Assembly (NCBI RefSeq): GCF_000514815.1
Contig: NZ_AZWQ01000025.1
Span: forward strand, 1-64,000
Source: Salinispora fenicalii
Lineage (GTDB): Bacteria > Actinomycetota > Actinomycetes > Mycobacteriales > Micromonosporaceae
DNA length: 64,000 nucleotides
Reading direction: 5' to 3'
The position numbers and the translations under genes are program-made. This document shows positions 7,980 to 15,483 of the stretch, one piece after another; position 1 is the first letter of the stretch; the number at the start of each line of letters is the position of its first letter. Below the pieces are notes generated by a model, which did no database searches, was not told the DNA's origin, and saw nothing but the letters and a program-made list of their open reading frames with translations.

Positions 7980-8762
7980 ATGAGCGGTCTCGCAGCACAG
8001 CAGACACCGTTAGCCCGGCTGCTGTACCGCCGGTCCCTAGCCCCTTTCGCTTTGTCTCAGCGCACCAGCATCCCGCAGGCGCAGCTACAGGCGATCAGCG
8101 ACGGCGACAGGCCGAGCCCCGGGCTACTTCGAGTCCTGGCGCCCGCCCTCAACCTGCACACCGCAGACCTGTTCGTCATCGCTGAGCTTCCCGTACCAGA
8201 CGATTTGACCCCGCTGGACGGTGGTGCAGGTAGGTCCGTCGCTTCCCTTGTCCGGGCAGCAGCGCAGCTTCCATCGAAGCAACGCCACCGCCTGCACCAG
8301 ATTGTTTGCTCGCTACCGCAGGCAAAGCGCAGACGGCAGTTCCCACCGACACCGGCCTATGACACGCACCCACCGGCCCCGGGGGCCATGATCCTGCGCC
8401 TGCTCCGTAACCGGAACCTGGATCTGCTGGGAACAGCCAAATGCCTCGCCGTGTTGACGCCCCACTACCTCGCCGCCTCCACGATCGGACGAATCGGCCG
8501 AGGCGATACGGAACTGACCACCGACCTACTCGCCAGCTTCGCTGCTCTGCTCGCCATAAGTGCCGAAGACCTGGCCGCGCTGACCGACCTCGGACCGCCC
8601 GGTACGACCAGGGCCAGCCTGGCAGCACGGGACGTGGCTGCACTGATCTGGGAAGCCCGACGCCTCACCGCAAGCCAGGTAGAAGATGTCGTGAGCGAGG
8701 CCGGCTCGATGCTGCACCGACTCGGTGGGCGGGACGAAAATTCCGTTCAGCACACGATATAG
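7980..8762 (+). CDS. protein with two XRE-like helix-turn-helix segments
   Basis: A 260-residue protein. Residues about 10-66 (LARLLYRRSL, LSQRTSIPQAQLQAI, SDGDRPSP) form a Cro/CI-like helix-turn-helix. A second similar unit spans about 136-190 (MILRLLRNRNLDLLG, AASTIGRIGRGDTEL). A duplicated regulator domain without a recognisable effector domain suggests a sequence-specific DNA-binding protein that could act as a dimer-like monomer. It is divergent from the CdiI-like gene, so it may control that promoter. Its codon choice is less G/C-biased than that of the core genes nearby. Function is otherwise unknown. Confidence 0.65.
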   Translation: MSGLAAQQTPLARLLYRRSLAPFALSQRTSIPQAQLQAISDGDRPSPGLLRVLAPALNLHTADLFVIAELPVPDDLTPLDGGAGRSVASLVRAAAQLPSKQRHRLHQIVCSLPQAKRRRQFPPTPAYDTHPPAPGAMILRLLRNRNLDLLGTAKCLAVLTPHYLAASTIGRIGRGDTELTTDLLASFAALLAISAEDLAALTDLGPPGTTRASLAARDVAALIWEARRLTASQVEDVVSEAGSMLHRLGGRDENSVQHTI

Positions 8763-9164
8763 CTGTCCGCGATCTCGCGGCAGCTGCCGGGCAAGGGCAA
8801 CTCTACATTGCGCACGTGCGCGAGCCATTGTCATCCGAGAGCGCAACTACTAGCTTCCCCGTGATCTTACTCTGCGGTCCCACCAAGGAACGCTGGACAG
8901 CAGTGGTGCTCCACGGCTGCTGTTGGTTCCGTCGGCGGACGCCGGCTTGGGCACGGTGGCTGAACATCAGAACAAGGTCGACGGCCGCCCCTCCATCGCA
9001 CTGCTGTCGCTGGACTCACTCCGCGAGCCACCGAAGAAATTGATTCGAGTGCTCGCTACATATGCAGGACAGCGGTTCATCAACGGAACCTCAGACTCCG
9101 CAGTGGAAACAGATCTCCCGGTAGCCCGACCCGAGCCAGGAGACAACCAGGGCTCGCTTAGGCA
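8763..9164. other. 402-base stretch without a clear gene
   Basis: Short open frames on the plus strand (for example one ending at 9168 that contains PSIALLSLDSL and KLIRVLATYAGQRF) look partly protein-like. They have no good start, and the likely coding frame changes within the stretch. This may be a decayed gene downstream of the HTH gene in the accessory region. No RNA gene, repeat or terminator was recognised. Confidence 0.4.
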
Positions 9165-9482
9165 TTAACCAGCTCCTTGGTCGTGATCTGTCACCCAGTT
9201 CGTCAACTGCACAAGCTGATCCCGGAGTTCAGCAGGGCCACCAACCTGGACGTGGTCAACCCGGCTACCCCTACGCACCAGCCTTACGTATCCGGTCGGC
9301 CAAACCTCGGCGACGCCGAACGTCTCACCCAGCCTGAGCGTCACACTTGCCAAAGGATCAAATGGGGTTAGCAGTTCGTCTGGATCTGCGCCCCATGCCT
9401 CTTGGCTGATTCCGCGCACGTCCCAGCCTCGCTTGAGGGATCTGCACACCTCGACAATGGCAGGCAGGTCGAGCGGGTCCAT
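9165..9482 (-). CDS. hypothetical protein
   Basis: A 105-residue protein starting MDPLDLPAIVEVCRSLKRGW. The body (FDPLASVTLRLGETFG, AEVWPTGYVRLVRRG) looks like a compact alpha/beta domain with several strands, and it ends with a helix (LRDQLVQLTNWV). No signal peptide or membrane segment is present. No family was recognised. It lies in the accessory stretch after tRNA-Gly, on the minus strand. The ATG at 9482 is preferred to a start 16 codons upstream that adds a hydrophobic stub; neither has a strong ribosome-binding site. Confidence 0.55.
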   Translation of the reverse strand: MDPLDLPAIVEVCRSLKRGWDVRGISQEAWGADPDELLTPFDPLASVTLRLGETFGVAEVWPTGYVRLVRRGSRVDHVQVGGPAELRDQLVQLTNWVTDHDQGAG

Positions 9483-9570
9483 GCCTGCACCGTACGACGA
9501 ACGGGCCAGGATGACCACGAGGGTGATCAACCGTCACCTCTGATCATGGTCAGCGCAGTAGGGTCTCGCC

Positions 9571-9678
9571 GTGACCGCCAACACCATCGATCGGCTTGCC
9601 GCCGCTGTTGCCGGCCGTAGGCCGATCAACGGAACTCGCATCGTGGCAGTGGAGGCTTCCCCGGAGGAGCACCTGTGA
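9571..9678 (+). pseudogene. truncated N-terminus of a uridine-kinase-like protein
   Basis: A GTG-started frame reads VTANTIDRLAAAVAGRRP, then INGTRIVAVEASPEEHL and a stop, 35 residues in all. The pattern RLA-x9-TR-[IL]-VAV is how nucleoside and uridine kinase relatives begin just before the P-loop; the gene at 57982 in this window starts the same way (RLADRVCAAPARLGKTRLVAVDG). Here the P-loop and all that follows are missing. The stop overlaps the start of the PfkB gene (GTGA), so it may now serve only as a leader that couples translation into pfkB. Confidence 0.4.
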
Positions 9679-10598
9679 GCACTGAGATCGACGTCCTTGT
9701 CCTGGGTGGCGCTGGCGTGGACACCATCGTCTACGCACCGCAGCTGCCCCTTCCGTTCGCCGACAGCTACCTGGTGCCGGCGATCACGACCCGCGCGGGA
9801 CAGACCGGCGACTTCGTGGCGATGGCGGTCCACGCCCTGGGCCTGCGTACCCACCACATCGATGTGATCGGTGACGACCACGAGGGCGACTTGGTCCGCG
9901 CCCTGCACGCCGAGCGGGGCATCCCGCTCACCGTCCTTCCGCTGCGGGCCGGCACCCGCCGTGCGGTCAACCTCGTCGCCCCGGACGGACGGCGGCTGTC
10001 CCTGTACGACAGCAGCCGATCCGAGGCGGGGGACCGGCTCCCGGTGGAGACGGTCACCGCACTCGCCGCGGCGAGCCGGCACGCCCACGTGTCGATCACC
10101 TATCCGTGCGCCTTCGCCCTCCCCACGCTGCGCGCGGCGGGGGTAACCATCTCCACGGACCTGCACAACTGGGACGGCAACGAGCCCTACCACGAGGACT
10201 TCGCCTACGCGGCCGACCTCGTCTTCGTGTCGTCGGCCGCACTGACCGACCCCGAGCAGACGATGCGGCGCATCATCGAACGCGGCCAGGCCCGCACGGT
10301 CGTCGCCACCGCCGGAGCCGAGGGGGCGTACCTGCTGGTCGACGGCGAGTTCAGCCATGTTCCGGCGGTCGATCCGCCGGGGCCGATGGTGGACTCCAAC
10401 GGTGCGGGCGACGCCTTCGCCGCAGGCTTCCTGCTCGGCTGGCTCGCAGGAGAGCCGGCGCAGCGGTGCGCCCTGTACGGCGCGATCTCCGGGGCCTACG
10501 CCTGTACCGTGGCGGCGACAAACGTCGACTCCATCGGCCGGGGTGCGCTGCTCGCCCGGGCGGCGGAACTGGACCCGCCCGTGGTCGGTGGTTGTTGA
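9675..10598 (+). CDS. PfkB-family carbohydrate/nucleoside kinase
   Basis: A 307-residue ribokinase-fold kinase that phosphorylates a sugar or nucleoside with ATP. The N-terminal glycine motif VLVLGGAGVDTIVY is at about 8-20, and the C-terminal signature DSNGAGDAFAAGF is at 240-252 with the catalytic base Asp246. The substrate-side segment TRAGQTGDFVAMAVHALG replaces the more usual GGNxxN sequence, so the substrate cannot be told. Start GTG at 9675 overlaps the stop of the short frame upstream and follows GGAGGAGCACCT, a strong ribosome-binding site. The C-terminus beyond residue 295 may be altered by sequence that resembles a transposase end on the other strand. Confidence 0.88.
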   Translation: MSTEIDVLVLGGAGVDTIVYAPQLPLPFADSYLVPAITTRAGQTGDFVAMAVHALGLRTHHIDVIGDDHEGDLVRALHAERGIPLTVLPLRAGTRRAVNLVAPDGRRLSLYDSSRSEAGDRLPVETVTALAAASRHAHVSITYPCAFALPTLRAAGVTISTDLHNWDGNEPYHEDFAYAADLVFVSSAALTDPEQTMRRIIERGQARTVVATAGAEGAYLLVDGEFSHVPAVDPPGPMVDSNGAGDAFAAGFLLGWLAGEPAQRCALYGAISGAYACTVAATNVDSIGRGALLARAAELDPPVVGGC

Positions 10599-10660
10599 CG
10601 TGGTCGACGTACTCGCCGATCGCGGTCAGTGCGTGGCGTGTCGCGGTGCCGGTCCCCGAC
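10575..10660 (-). pseudogene. possible transposase C-terminal remnant
   Basis: The minus strand reads ATRHALTAIGEYVDHVNNHRPRAG, which resembles the end of DDE transposases of the IS481/IS3 kind (LAEYVDHYN-x-HRPH). It overlaps the last codons of the PfkB gene on the opposite strand and has no intact frame upstream. The 200 bases beyond, up to 10885, hold no intact gene. This could be chance resemblance. No inverted repeats or target duplication were found. Confidence 0.25.
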
Positions 10661-10885
10661 CGGCACATCGGCCGACGATCACCACCCTCGCCAGACTGCC
10701 CAGCCGAGCCTTGACCTGCTCCAGCAGCGGGGCGAACGCCGGGATTCCTCGTCATCGACCCCGTACACCGTGGCTGACCGCTCACACGCACCTGGGCTAC
10801 CAACCGTTCCCTCCGGGATAGCGAAGCCCACCCGCCATTGGTATGGTCCACTGCCGCATTGAAGGGTCCTGCCGGAAGGGCACCC

Positions 10886-11449
10886 ATGTCCGACGACTTG
10901 CTCTACACCGGGGTCGTAGTTGCGCTGTTAACGACGGCCGTCCTGCTTGGCGGGAGGCTGGCCAAGCGGCGACACTGGCGACTTCTGCCCATGATGGGGG
11001 CCCTCACCGCATCGGTAATAGCGCTGACGGTGATCACGGGCCCGTTCGGTACGCGTTCGCTGGCGGTAACGCTGGCCGCCGCGCTCTGGGCTGCGGTCCT
11101 CTTCTCCACCGCAAGCTTGGTGCGACACTCGCACTCACTCCATGCGACCGTCGTCAGCGTGATTGGTGGTGCCATTGCGATTAACGCGGCGCTGGTTGCG
11201 TTTGTGGTAATGAGGTTCAGCTCGGCGGACGCCCCCCGGGAGTACGCCCTGCACTGGTTGCCCGCGATGCTGACCGGTGCGGTTACGGATCTGGGTGGGG
11301 TGCGCAGCGAGACCGAGACGCCGCTGTTGGTTGACATGTCCGAGGACGTCAGTTTGTTGCCGTTGCTGATGGTCTTGCTGACGGGCTTCACGCTCTCCTA
11401 TGTCGTGCGACGAGGGGCCCTCACCCGTACGGCCGATGTTTCGGGGTGA
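10886..11449 (+). CDS. multi-pass membrane protein, function unknown
   Basis: A 187-residue protein with about five hydrophobic helices (roughly 6-22, 34-54, 61-79, 88-112 and 160-178). A polar loop sits between the last two (REYALHWLP to SETETPLLVDMSED). The ATG at 10886 follows GGAAGGGCACCC. No signal peptide beyond the first helix and no recognised domain. It is in the same direction as the PAP2-like gene 300 bases downstream, but the gap makes one operon uncertain. Confidence 0.65.
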   Translation: MSDDLLYTGVVVALLTTAVLLGGRLAKRRHWRLLPMMGALTASVIALTVITGPFGTRSLAVTLAAALWAAVLFSTASLVRHSHSLHATVVSVIGGAIAINAALVAFVVMRFSSADAPREYALHWLPAMLTGAVTDLGGVRSETETPLLVDMSEDVSLLPLLMVLLTGFTLSYVVRRGALTRTADVSG

Positions 11450-11749
11450 ACTGACGCCTTGACCCGGTGGGCGTCCTCCGCCCGGCGGCCTGGCGCGGCG
11501 AAGCCCCGTCTCGTTGATCTCGCGCCGACCAGAGGCCGGCGCCGTATCCGGCCCAAGACCCCCGTCGCCCCCACCGTGCCGGCGGTGCCCTCGCTGCGTC
11601 GGTCGTCGGTGTTCGCGGCGCTCCGGCTCAACGTTGCCCTCCCGGTGAATCGGCCCGTGGCTCGGGCCTATCATTCGCCGGGATGGCCGCTCGCGCGCTC
11701 CCGTACCCGCCGGTGCCACTGTCGAAGAAGTCAAGAGGTAGGAAGCGCT
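11450..11749. other. 300-base gap before PAP2-like gene
   Basis: Both strands carry open high-GC frames with no recognisable domain. A longer start for the downstream gene would cover this region but yields arginine- and proline-rich sequence without protein-like pattern. No repeat or RNA structure was recognised. It presumably holds the promoter of the gene at 11750. Confidence 0.4.
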
Positions 11750-12367
11750 GTGGTCGGATCTACCGAGGTAGCCGTCCCTCACCCAACGTCGAGTCGCCTT
11801 GCCCGTACGGTCACTGAGGTGTTCGCGCCGGCGGTGTGGGCGACGGCCATGCCACTCGCCGTCGCCCTCCACGCCACCGCGCCGTCGTGGTTCGCCGGGC
11901 TCGGTTGGGGGCTGCTCGCCGTCCTGTTCGGCTCCCTCGTGCCGTACGGCATCATCTACTTCGGTGTACGCCGTGGCATGCTCACCGATCACCACATCGG
12001 CGTACGGGAACAGCGCCGCAAGCCGCTGGTCTACGGGCTGCTCTCCGTGCTCGCCGGCCTCGCCGTGCTGGTCTTGCTGGGTGCGCCACGGCCGCTTGTC
12101 GCGATGGTTGTCGTGATGTTCGCGGTCCTGCTGGTCACCACCGGGATCAACCAGGTGTGGAAGCTCAGCGCGCATGCCGCGGTGTCGGCTGGATCCGCTG
12201 GGGTGCTCATCAACGTCTTCGGCCCAGCACTGCTCGTCGTCGTCCCGGTCGTGGTGCTGGTCGCCTGGTCGCGGGTCCGGCTCCGCGATCACCGCGCCAG
12301 CCAGGTCGTCGCCGGAGCCGTCGTGGGTGCGCTGGTCGCGGTCCCCACGTTCCTCGTACTTTCGTAA
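11750..12367 (+). CDS. PAP2-like membrane phosphatase family protein
   Basis: A 205-residue integral membrane protein with about six helices. The order of elements follows the membrane PAP2 fold: REQRRKP after the second helix, WKLSAHAAV in the middle where PSGH would be, and ARVRL-like SRVRLRDHRASQVVAG near the end, with a His that would complete the site. The middle motif is SAH instead of SGH, as in a group of actinobacterial PAP2-like proteins, so phosphatase activity is likely but not certain. The GTG at 11750 follows AGAGGTAGGAAGCGCT. Substrate is unknown; lipid phosphates are typical. Confidence 0.75.
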   Translation: MVGSTEVAVPHPTSSRLARTVTEVFAPAVWATAMPLAVALHATAPSWFAGLGWGLLAVLFGSLVPYGIIYFGVRRGMLTDHHIGVREQRRKPLVYGLLSVLAGLAVLVLLGAPRPLVAMVVVMFAVLLVTTGINQVWKLSAHAAVSAGSAGVLINVFGPALLVVVPVVVLVAWSRVRLRDHRASQVVAGAVVGALVAVPTFLVLS

Positions 12368-12419
12368 TCAGACCGGGGCCGAAGTGCGGTGCGACGTCGA
12401 GCGAGGGCGGACCGGCCGG

Positions 12420-13388
12420 TCAGACGGTGATGATGACCTTTCCCCGGGCGTGGCCTTCCTCCAGGTAGCTAATCGCCTCGGGCACCTCACTCAGAGGGTA
12501 GGTCCGGTCCAGGACCGGGGTGACCTTTCCGGATTCGAAGAGATCGCAGAGCGCTGTCAGGTCTTCCCGTTTGGGGCTCGCCACGAAGAACACCAGGCGT
12601 TGCCGTACGAACGGCGACAGGGCGAGCCCACGGAGCACGCGAGCCAGCGGGCCGAGAAGCCCGTCGCCTGAGCCGCTGTTCAGGATGAGTGTTCCCCGTG
12701 GGGTGAGCATGCGTCTGCAGGTGAGGAGTGGGTGGTTACCGACGTTGTCGAGGAGTACGTCGTAGCGTCGTCCACCGCGGGTGAACTCCTCTTTGGTGTA
12801 GTCGATGACGTGGTCGGCACCCAGATCGCGGACCAGCTCGACGTTCCGGCTGCTGCAGACCCCGGTCACCTCGGCTCCCAGCGCCTTGCCGATCTGCACG
12901 GCGAAGGTGCCCACGCCGCCCGCCGCGCCGTTGACCAGGAGCCGCTGACCGGGCTGCAGCCGCCCGTGGTGGCGTAGCGCCTGGTAGGCGGTGAGGGCGG
13001 CCACCGGCACCGAAGCAGCCTGTTCCAGGGTCAGGCTGGCCGGCTTCTTCAGCACTCCAGCGGTGTGGCGCATCGTGACGTACTCGGCGAGCGCCCCTTG
13101 CTTCAGGGCGAATACCTCGTCTCCTACCTGGAAGGTGGTGACGTTGCTGCCCACCGCTTCGACCTGCCCGGCCAGGTCGTGCCCGAGCGTGTTCGACTTG
13201 GGGCGGGTCAGCCCACCCTGCGCCCGGGTGATGTACGGGCTGCCGCGCATCATGTGCCAGTCCACCGGGTTCACTGAGGCTGCCCGTACCCGGATCAGTA
13301 CGTCGTCGTCACCGACGGCAGGCATCTCGAGCTCCTCAAGGGTGAGGACCTCGGACGAGCCGTACGCGTAGAAACGGATTCCTTTCAT
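12420..13388 (-). CDS. zinc-free NADPH:quinone-type alcohol dehydrogenase (MDR family)
   Basis: A 322-residue medium-chain oxidoreductase. The GroES-like domain includes ASVNPVDWHMMRG, the link GHDLAGQVEAVG, and the nucleotide-binding domain with NGAAGGVGTFAVQIGKALG around 145-163. Structural zinc cysteines are absent, which fits the quinone oxidoreductase or zeta-crystallin branch. It probably reduces quinones or enones with NADPH. The ATG at 13388 follows GAGAGGGAACCG. It lies 10 bases after a small membrane protein gene and downstream of an ArsR regulator, so the three form one unit. Confidence 0.88.
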   Translation of the reverse strand: MKGIRFYAYGSSEVLTLEELEMPAVGDDDVLIRVRAASVNPVDWHMMRGSPYITRAQGGLTRPKSNTLGHDLAGQVEAVGSNVTTFQVGDEVFALKQGALAEYVTMRHTAGVLKKPASLTLEQAASVPVAALTAYQALRHHGRLQPGQRLLVNGAAGGVGTFAVQIGKALGAEVTGVCSSRNVELVRDLGADHVIDYTKEEFTRGGRRYDVLLDNVGNHPLLTCRRMLTPRGTLILNSGSGDGLLGPLARVLRGLALSPFVRQRLVFFVASPKREDLTALCDLFESGKVTPVLDRTYPLSEVPEAISYLEEGHARGKVIITV

Positions 13389-13398
13389 CGGTTCCCTC

Positions 13399-13680
13399 TC
13401 ATTCCACGCTGCGTAGTATGTGTTCGATCGATGCCGTACGGGTTCGTAGTTCGGCGAGGTCAACGGCGCTTCGCTGCTGGGCGTCGAGAGTGTTCTCAGC
13501 GAGCTTCTCGAACCGGTGTACGAGCTGACGCAGGTCGTCTGCTCGGGCGGCCGCCCGCTTCTCTTTTCGGCCCTCGAACAGCCCGACGATGACTAGGGCG
13601 ACCAGGAAGGCCGCCACGATGACCACGACCAGCAGGAAGACAGTCGTTGGCCAGGACATTTCCCCTCCAAGCGGGTCCAT
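13399..13680 (-). CDS. small single-pass membrane protein with coiled tail
   Basis: A 93-residue protein with one N-terminal membrane helix (about 10-34, from WPTTVFLLVVVIVAA) followed by a charged helical tail (EGRKEKRAAARADDLRQLV and on) that looks like a coiled coil facing the cytoplasm. Its ATG shares one base with the TAA stop of the ArsR gene upstream and follows AAGGAG at 8 bases, so the two are translationally coupled. A second start at residue 8 (MSWPTT) also has a purine-rich site. No family was recognised. Confidence 0.65.
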   Translation of the reverse strand: MDPLGGEMSWPTTVFLLVVVIVAAFLVALVIVGLFEGRKEKRAAARADDLRQLVHRFEKLAENTLDAQQRSAVDLAELRTRTASIEHILRSVE

Positions 13681-14030
13681 TACGTTGACTCCTTGGGTGC
13701 GGGACCCTTCCCTGAATCCGGCATGGTGAGGGTCTGGGCCGCCTCGGCCACCGCCGATGCGGTCAGGTGCAGGTCAAAATCGGTGACTTCGTAGTACTTC
13801 ATGGCTTTGCCATCGTCGGAGAGCTCGAGCCGGCCGGTGATCAGACCTGCCGCCTCCAGCCGCCGCAGATGCATGTGCAGGAGTGGACGACTCACCCCAA
13901 TCTCGCGGGCCAACTGGCTCACGTAGTCACGGCGGCTGGCCAAGGTAGCGACGATGCGTAGTCGAATCGGATTAGCCAGCGCCGCCAGCATCTCGACCAG
14001 GTCGTCTCCGGTCGGTCCGCCCACTGCCAC
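13680..14030 (-). CDS. ArsR-family winged-helix transcriptional regulator
   Basis: A 116-residue regulator. The winged helix spans about residues 10-85: EMLAALANPIRLRIVATL, DYVSQLAREIGVSRPLLHMH as recognition region, then LRRLEAAGLITGRLEL and the wing. No metal-binding cysteines of the CxCxxC type are present, so the inducer is not a thiophilic metal by that site. The GTG at 14030 follows AAGGGATCTT. A perfect inverted repeat overlaps the promoter region just upstream (14039-14068), as expected for autoregulation. It heads a unit with a small membrane protein and a quinone-type oxidoreductase, which are the likely targets. Confidence 0.88.
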   Translation of the reverse strand: MAVGGPTGDDLVEMLAALANPIRLRIVATLASRRDYVSQLAREIGVSRPLLHMHLRRLEAAGLITGRLELSDDGKAMKYYEVTDFDLHLTASAVAEAAQTLTMPDSGKGPAPKEST

Positions 14031-14038
14031 AAGATCCC

Positions 14039-14068
14039 TTCACGTGTCATCTTTTTCTTACACGTGAA
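14039..14068. promoter_or_regulatory. palindromic operator before ArsR gene
   Basis: TTCACGTGT at 14039-14047 and ACACGTGAA at 14060-14068 form a perfect 9+9 inverted repeat separated by 12 T-rich bases. Half-sites are centred 21 bases apart, two helical turns. It starts 9 bases upstream of the ArsR start codon, overlapping its ribosome-binding site. Confidence 0.7.
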
Positions 14069-14154
14069 ACCCTAGCAGTCACCATCCCTGTCGGCAATGC
14101 TCAAGTGCGGGTGAGGACGATCAACGCAAGAGGACGATCAACGCCCGACGACGA

Positions 14155-14478
14155 TCACCACAACTGGAGCCAGATCTGCCGCTCCTCGTCGGTGAGGGGC
14201 TGATCTGGGACGAGCCGCTCCGGGTGACCGGGCGGTGGCTGCTCAACGAGCGGTCCTGGGCCGGGCAGCGCCAACCGGCGGCCCCCACCGACCGGGGAAG
14301 GACTGTCGGCCGGGATGGAATCACCCTCCCAGCCGGCACCACCAGCCGCGGGCGCCGCGTCCCCCCACCGAGTCCGACCGCGCCGCAGAATCTCCCGGGG
14401 ATCCATACCGATGACCGATGCCCCGAACAGACTCAGGCCGAACGCCATCTCGGCAGCGATTCGCCGGAGCCAACCCAT
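14155..14478 (-). CDS. DUF6059-like small protein
   Basis: A 107-residue protein. The N-terminus (MGWLRRIAAEMAFGLSLFGASVIGM) is an amphipathic or membrane-leaning helix. The middle is glycine/proline-rich and low in complexity. The C-terminus GHPERLVPDQPLTDEERQIW resembles the end of streptomycete DUF6059 proteins (GHPERL-x-PD-x-PL). That family has no known function. The ATG shares a base with the stop of a 64-residue frame upstream (TGATG), so the two are coupled. Confidence 0.55.
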   Translation of the reverse strand: MGWLRRIAAEMAFGLSLFGASVIGMDPREILRRGRTRWGDAAPAAGGAGWEGDSIPADSPSPVGGGRRLALPGPGPLVEQPPPGHPERLVPDQPLTDEERQIWLQLW

Positions 14479-14672
14479 CAGCCCGCCCCACCCTCAACCG
14501 GGGCGGCACGGTCGACACTCTCGTCGCTGAAACTGGTCAAAAGCCGACCCAGGTTCCCGTACGCAGGAAGCTGCGCAAGGTCCGCCGCGGCCAGCCCAAC
14601 CACTGATGCGTACGTCAAGGGGCTCCTCGGGTCCGGCGCCAAGCTGAGCCGACCGATTTTCCCGAGCCCCAC
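14478..14672 (-). CDS. possible 64-residue peptide coupled to DUF6059-like gene
   Basis: A GTG-started frame of 64 residues beginning VGLGKIGRLSLAPDPRSPL, with a central hydrophobic segment (TYASVVGLAAADLAQLP) and an acidic end. Its TGA overlaps the ATG of the next gene by one base, which supports translation. It starts 36 bases after the stop of the membrane protein gene upstream. The ribosome-binding site is weak and no family was recognised, so the coding status is uncertain. Confidence 0.4.
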   Translation of the reverse strand: MGLGKIGRLSLAPDPRSPLTYASVVGLAAADLAQLPAYGNLGRLLTSFSDESVDRAAPVEGGAG

Positions 14673-14708
14673 TCAACGCCGACTCAAGTCAGCGGAAGGA
14701 GGGCCCCG

Positions 14709-15350
14709 TCAGCTGTTGGTAATCCAGCTCCAGAACGAAACCACCCACTCGGTCTGCTTGAGCCACGCGAAGCCGAGACTGACGAGAAAGACGGCCGTCA
14801 CCAGGTGCGCACCGCGGGCGCCGCGCCGCACCCGGCCCAGACGTTGCTCCAGCACCACCCGGCCAACCAGCCGGGCGAGGGCGAACAGCCCGACCGCCAC
14901 CAGCAGGCTCAACAAAAAGATCAACAGTGGCGCGGCGAGGTTGCCGCCACCCGAAATCACCCAAATACCCCAACAAACGAACGCGAAGAGCGCTCCGCCG
15001 GCGCTCCACTCCCGGCCCGGACGCAGCTGCGCCAGGTGCCAGCTCATCGGCCGACGTGAAGCCCGCGCCTCCGGCCAGCCCGCCCCGACCTCCTCCTGCT
15101 CGACCACGGGGAACGGCGTGGTCCGACGGGTACCGGTCTGCCCTACCGAGGCCACCCCCCGCTGGAAGGCATCCGGCTGCGGCGGCACCCCGGCCTCCGG
15201 CTGCGGCGGCATCCCGCCTCCCCACTGCGGCGGCATCCCGCCTCCCCACTGCGGCGGCACCCCGACCCCGGGCTGCGGCGGCACCCCGACGCCTGGCTGC
15301 GGCGGCACCTCGACGGTCCGCTCGGCCCACGGTTGCGTCTGGTCGGCCAT
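14709..15350 (-). CDS. membrane protein with proline/glycine repeat N-terminus
   Basis: A 213-residue protein. Residues 14-60 are an eight-residue repeat of the type VPPQPGVG or MPPQWGGG. A linker follows, then three hydrophobic helices (about 119-132, 138-160 and 186-202). The repeats are encoded by a near-perfect 24-bp tandem array. The cytoplasmic Pro/Gly-rich tail ahead of helices is common in actinobacterial envelope proteins of unknown role. The ATG start is supported by GGAGGG upstream. It leads a run of three small genes on the minus strand. Confidence 0.7.
   Translation of the reverse strand: MADQTQPWAERTVEVPPQPGVGVPPQPGVGVPPQWGGGMPPQWGGGMPPQPEAGVPPQPDAFQRGVASVGQTGTRRTTPFPVVEQEEVGAGWPEARASRRPMSWHLAQLRPGREWSAGGALFAFVCWGIWVISGGGNLAAPLLIFLLSLLVAVGLFALARLVGRVVLEQRLGRVRRGARGAHLVTAVFLVSLGFAWLKQTEWVVSFWSWITNS
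15177..15315. repeat. 24-bp tandem repeat, about 5.8 copies
   Basis: Units start at 15177, 15201, 15225, 15249, 15273 and 15297, each beginning CTGCGGCGGCA. The copies at 15201 and 15225 are identical. The array encodes the eight-residue repeat at the N-terminus of the membrane protein 14709-15350. Copy number is likely to vary between strains. Confidence 0.9.
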
Positions 15351-15483
15351 GTCGTCCCTCCCCTGGAGCAGACGGGGACCGGCGGGTCCCGTCTAACTAT
15401 CGAGGGTAGCCAGGACACAAATTTGTCTCCGCTACGGACCACCGGGCCTGCCAGCCCCGGCTCAGTGCGCTAGACACAAAGCC

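Noticed and set aside
15177..15315. CRISPR-like array
   Set aside because: The 24-bp units are contiguous without spacers and are read as a protein repeat.
14689..15330. Alternative frame overlapping the repeat-bearing membrane protein
   Set aside because: It is shifted by one base and reads as Arg/Gly/Ala low complexity; the frame starting at 15350 has clear membrane helices.
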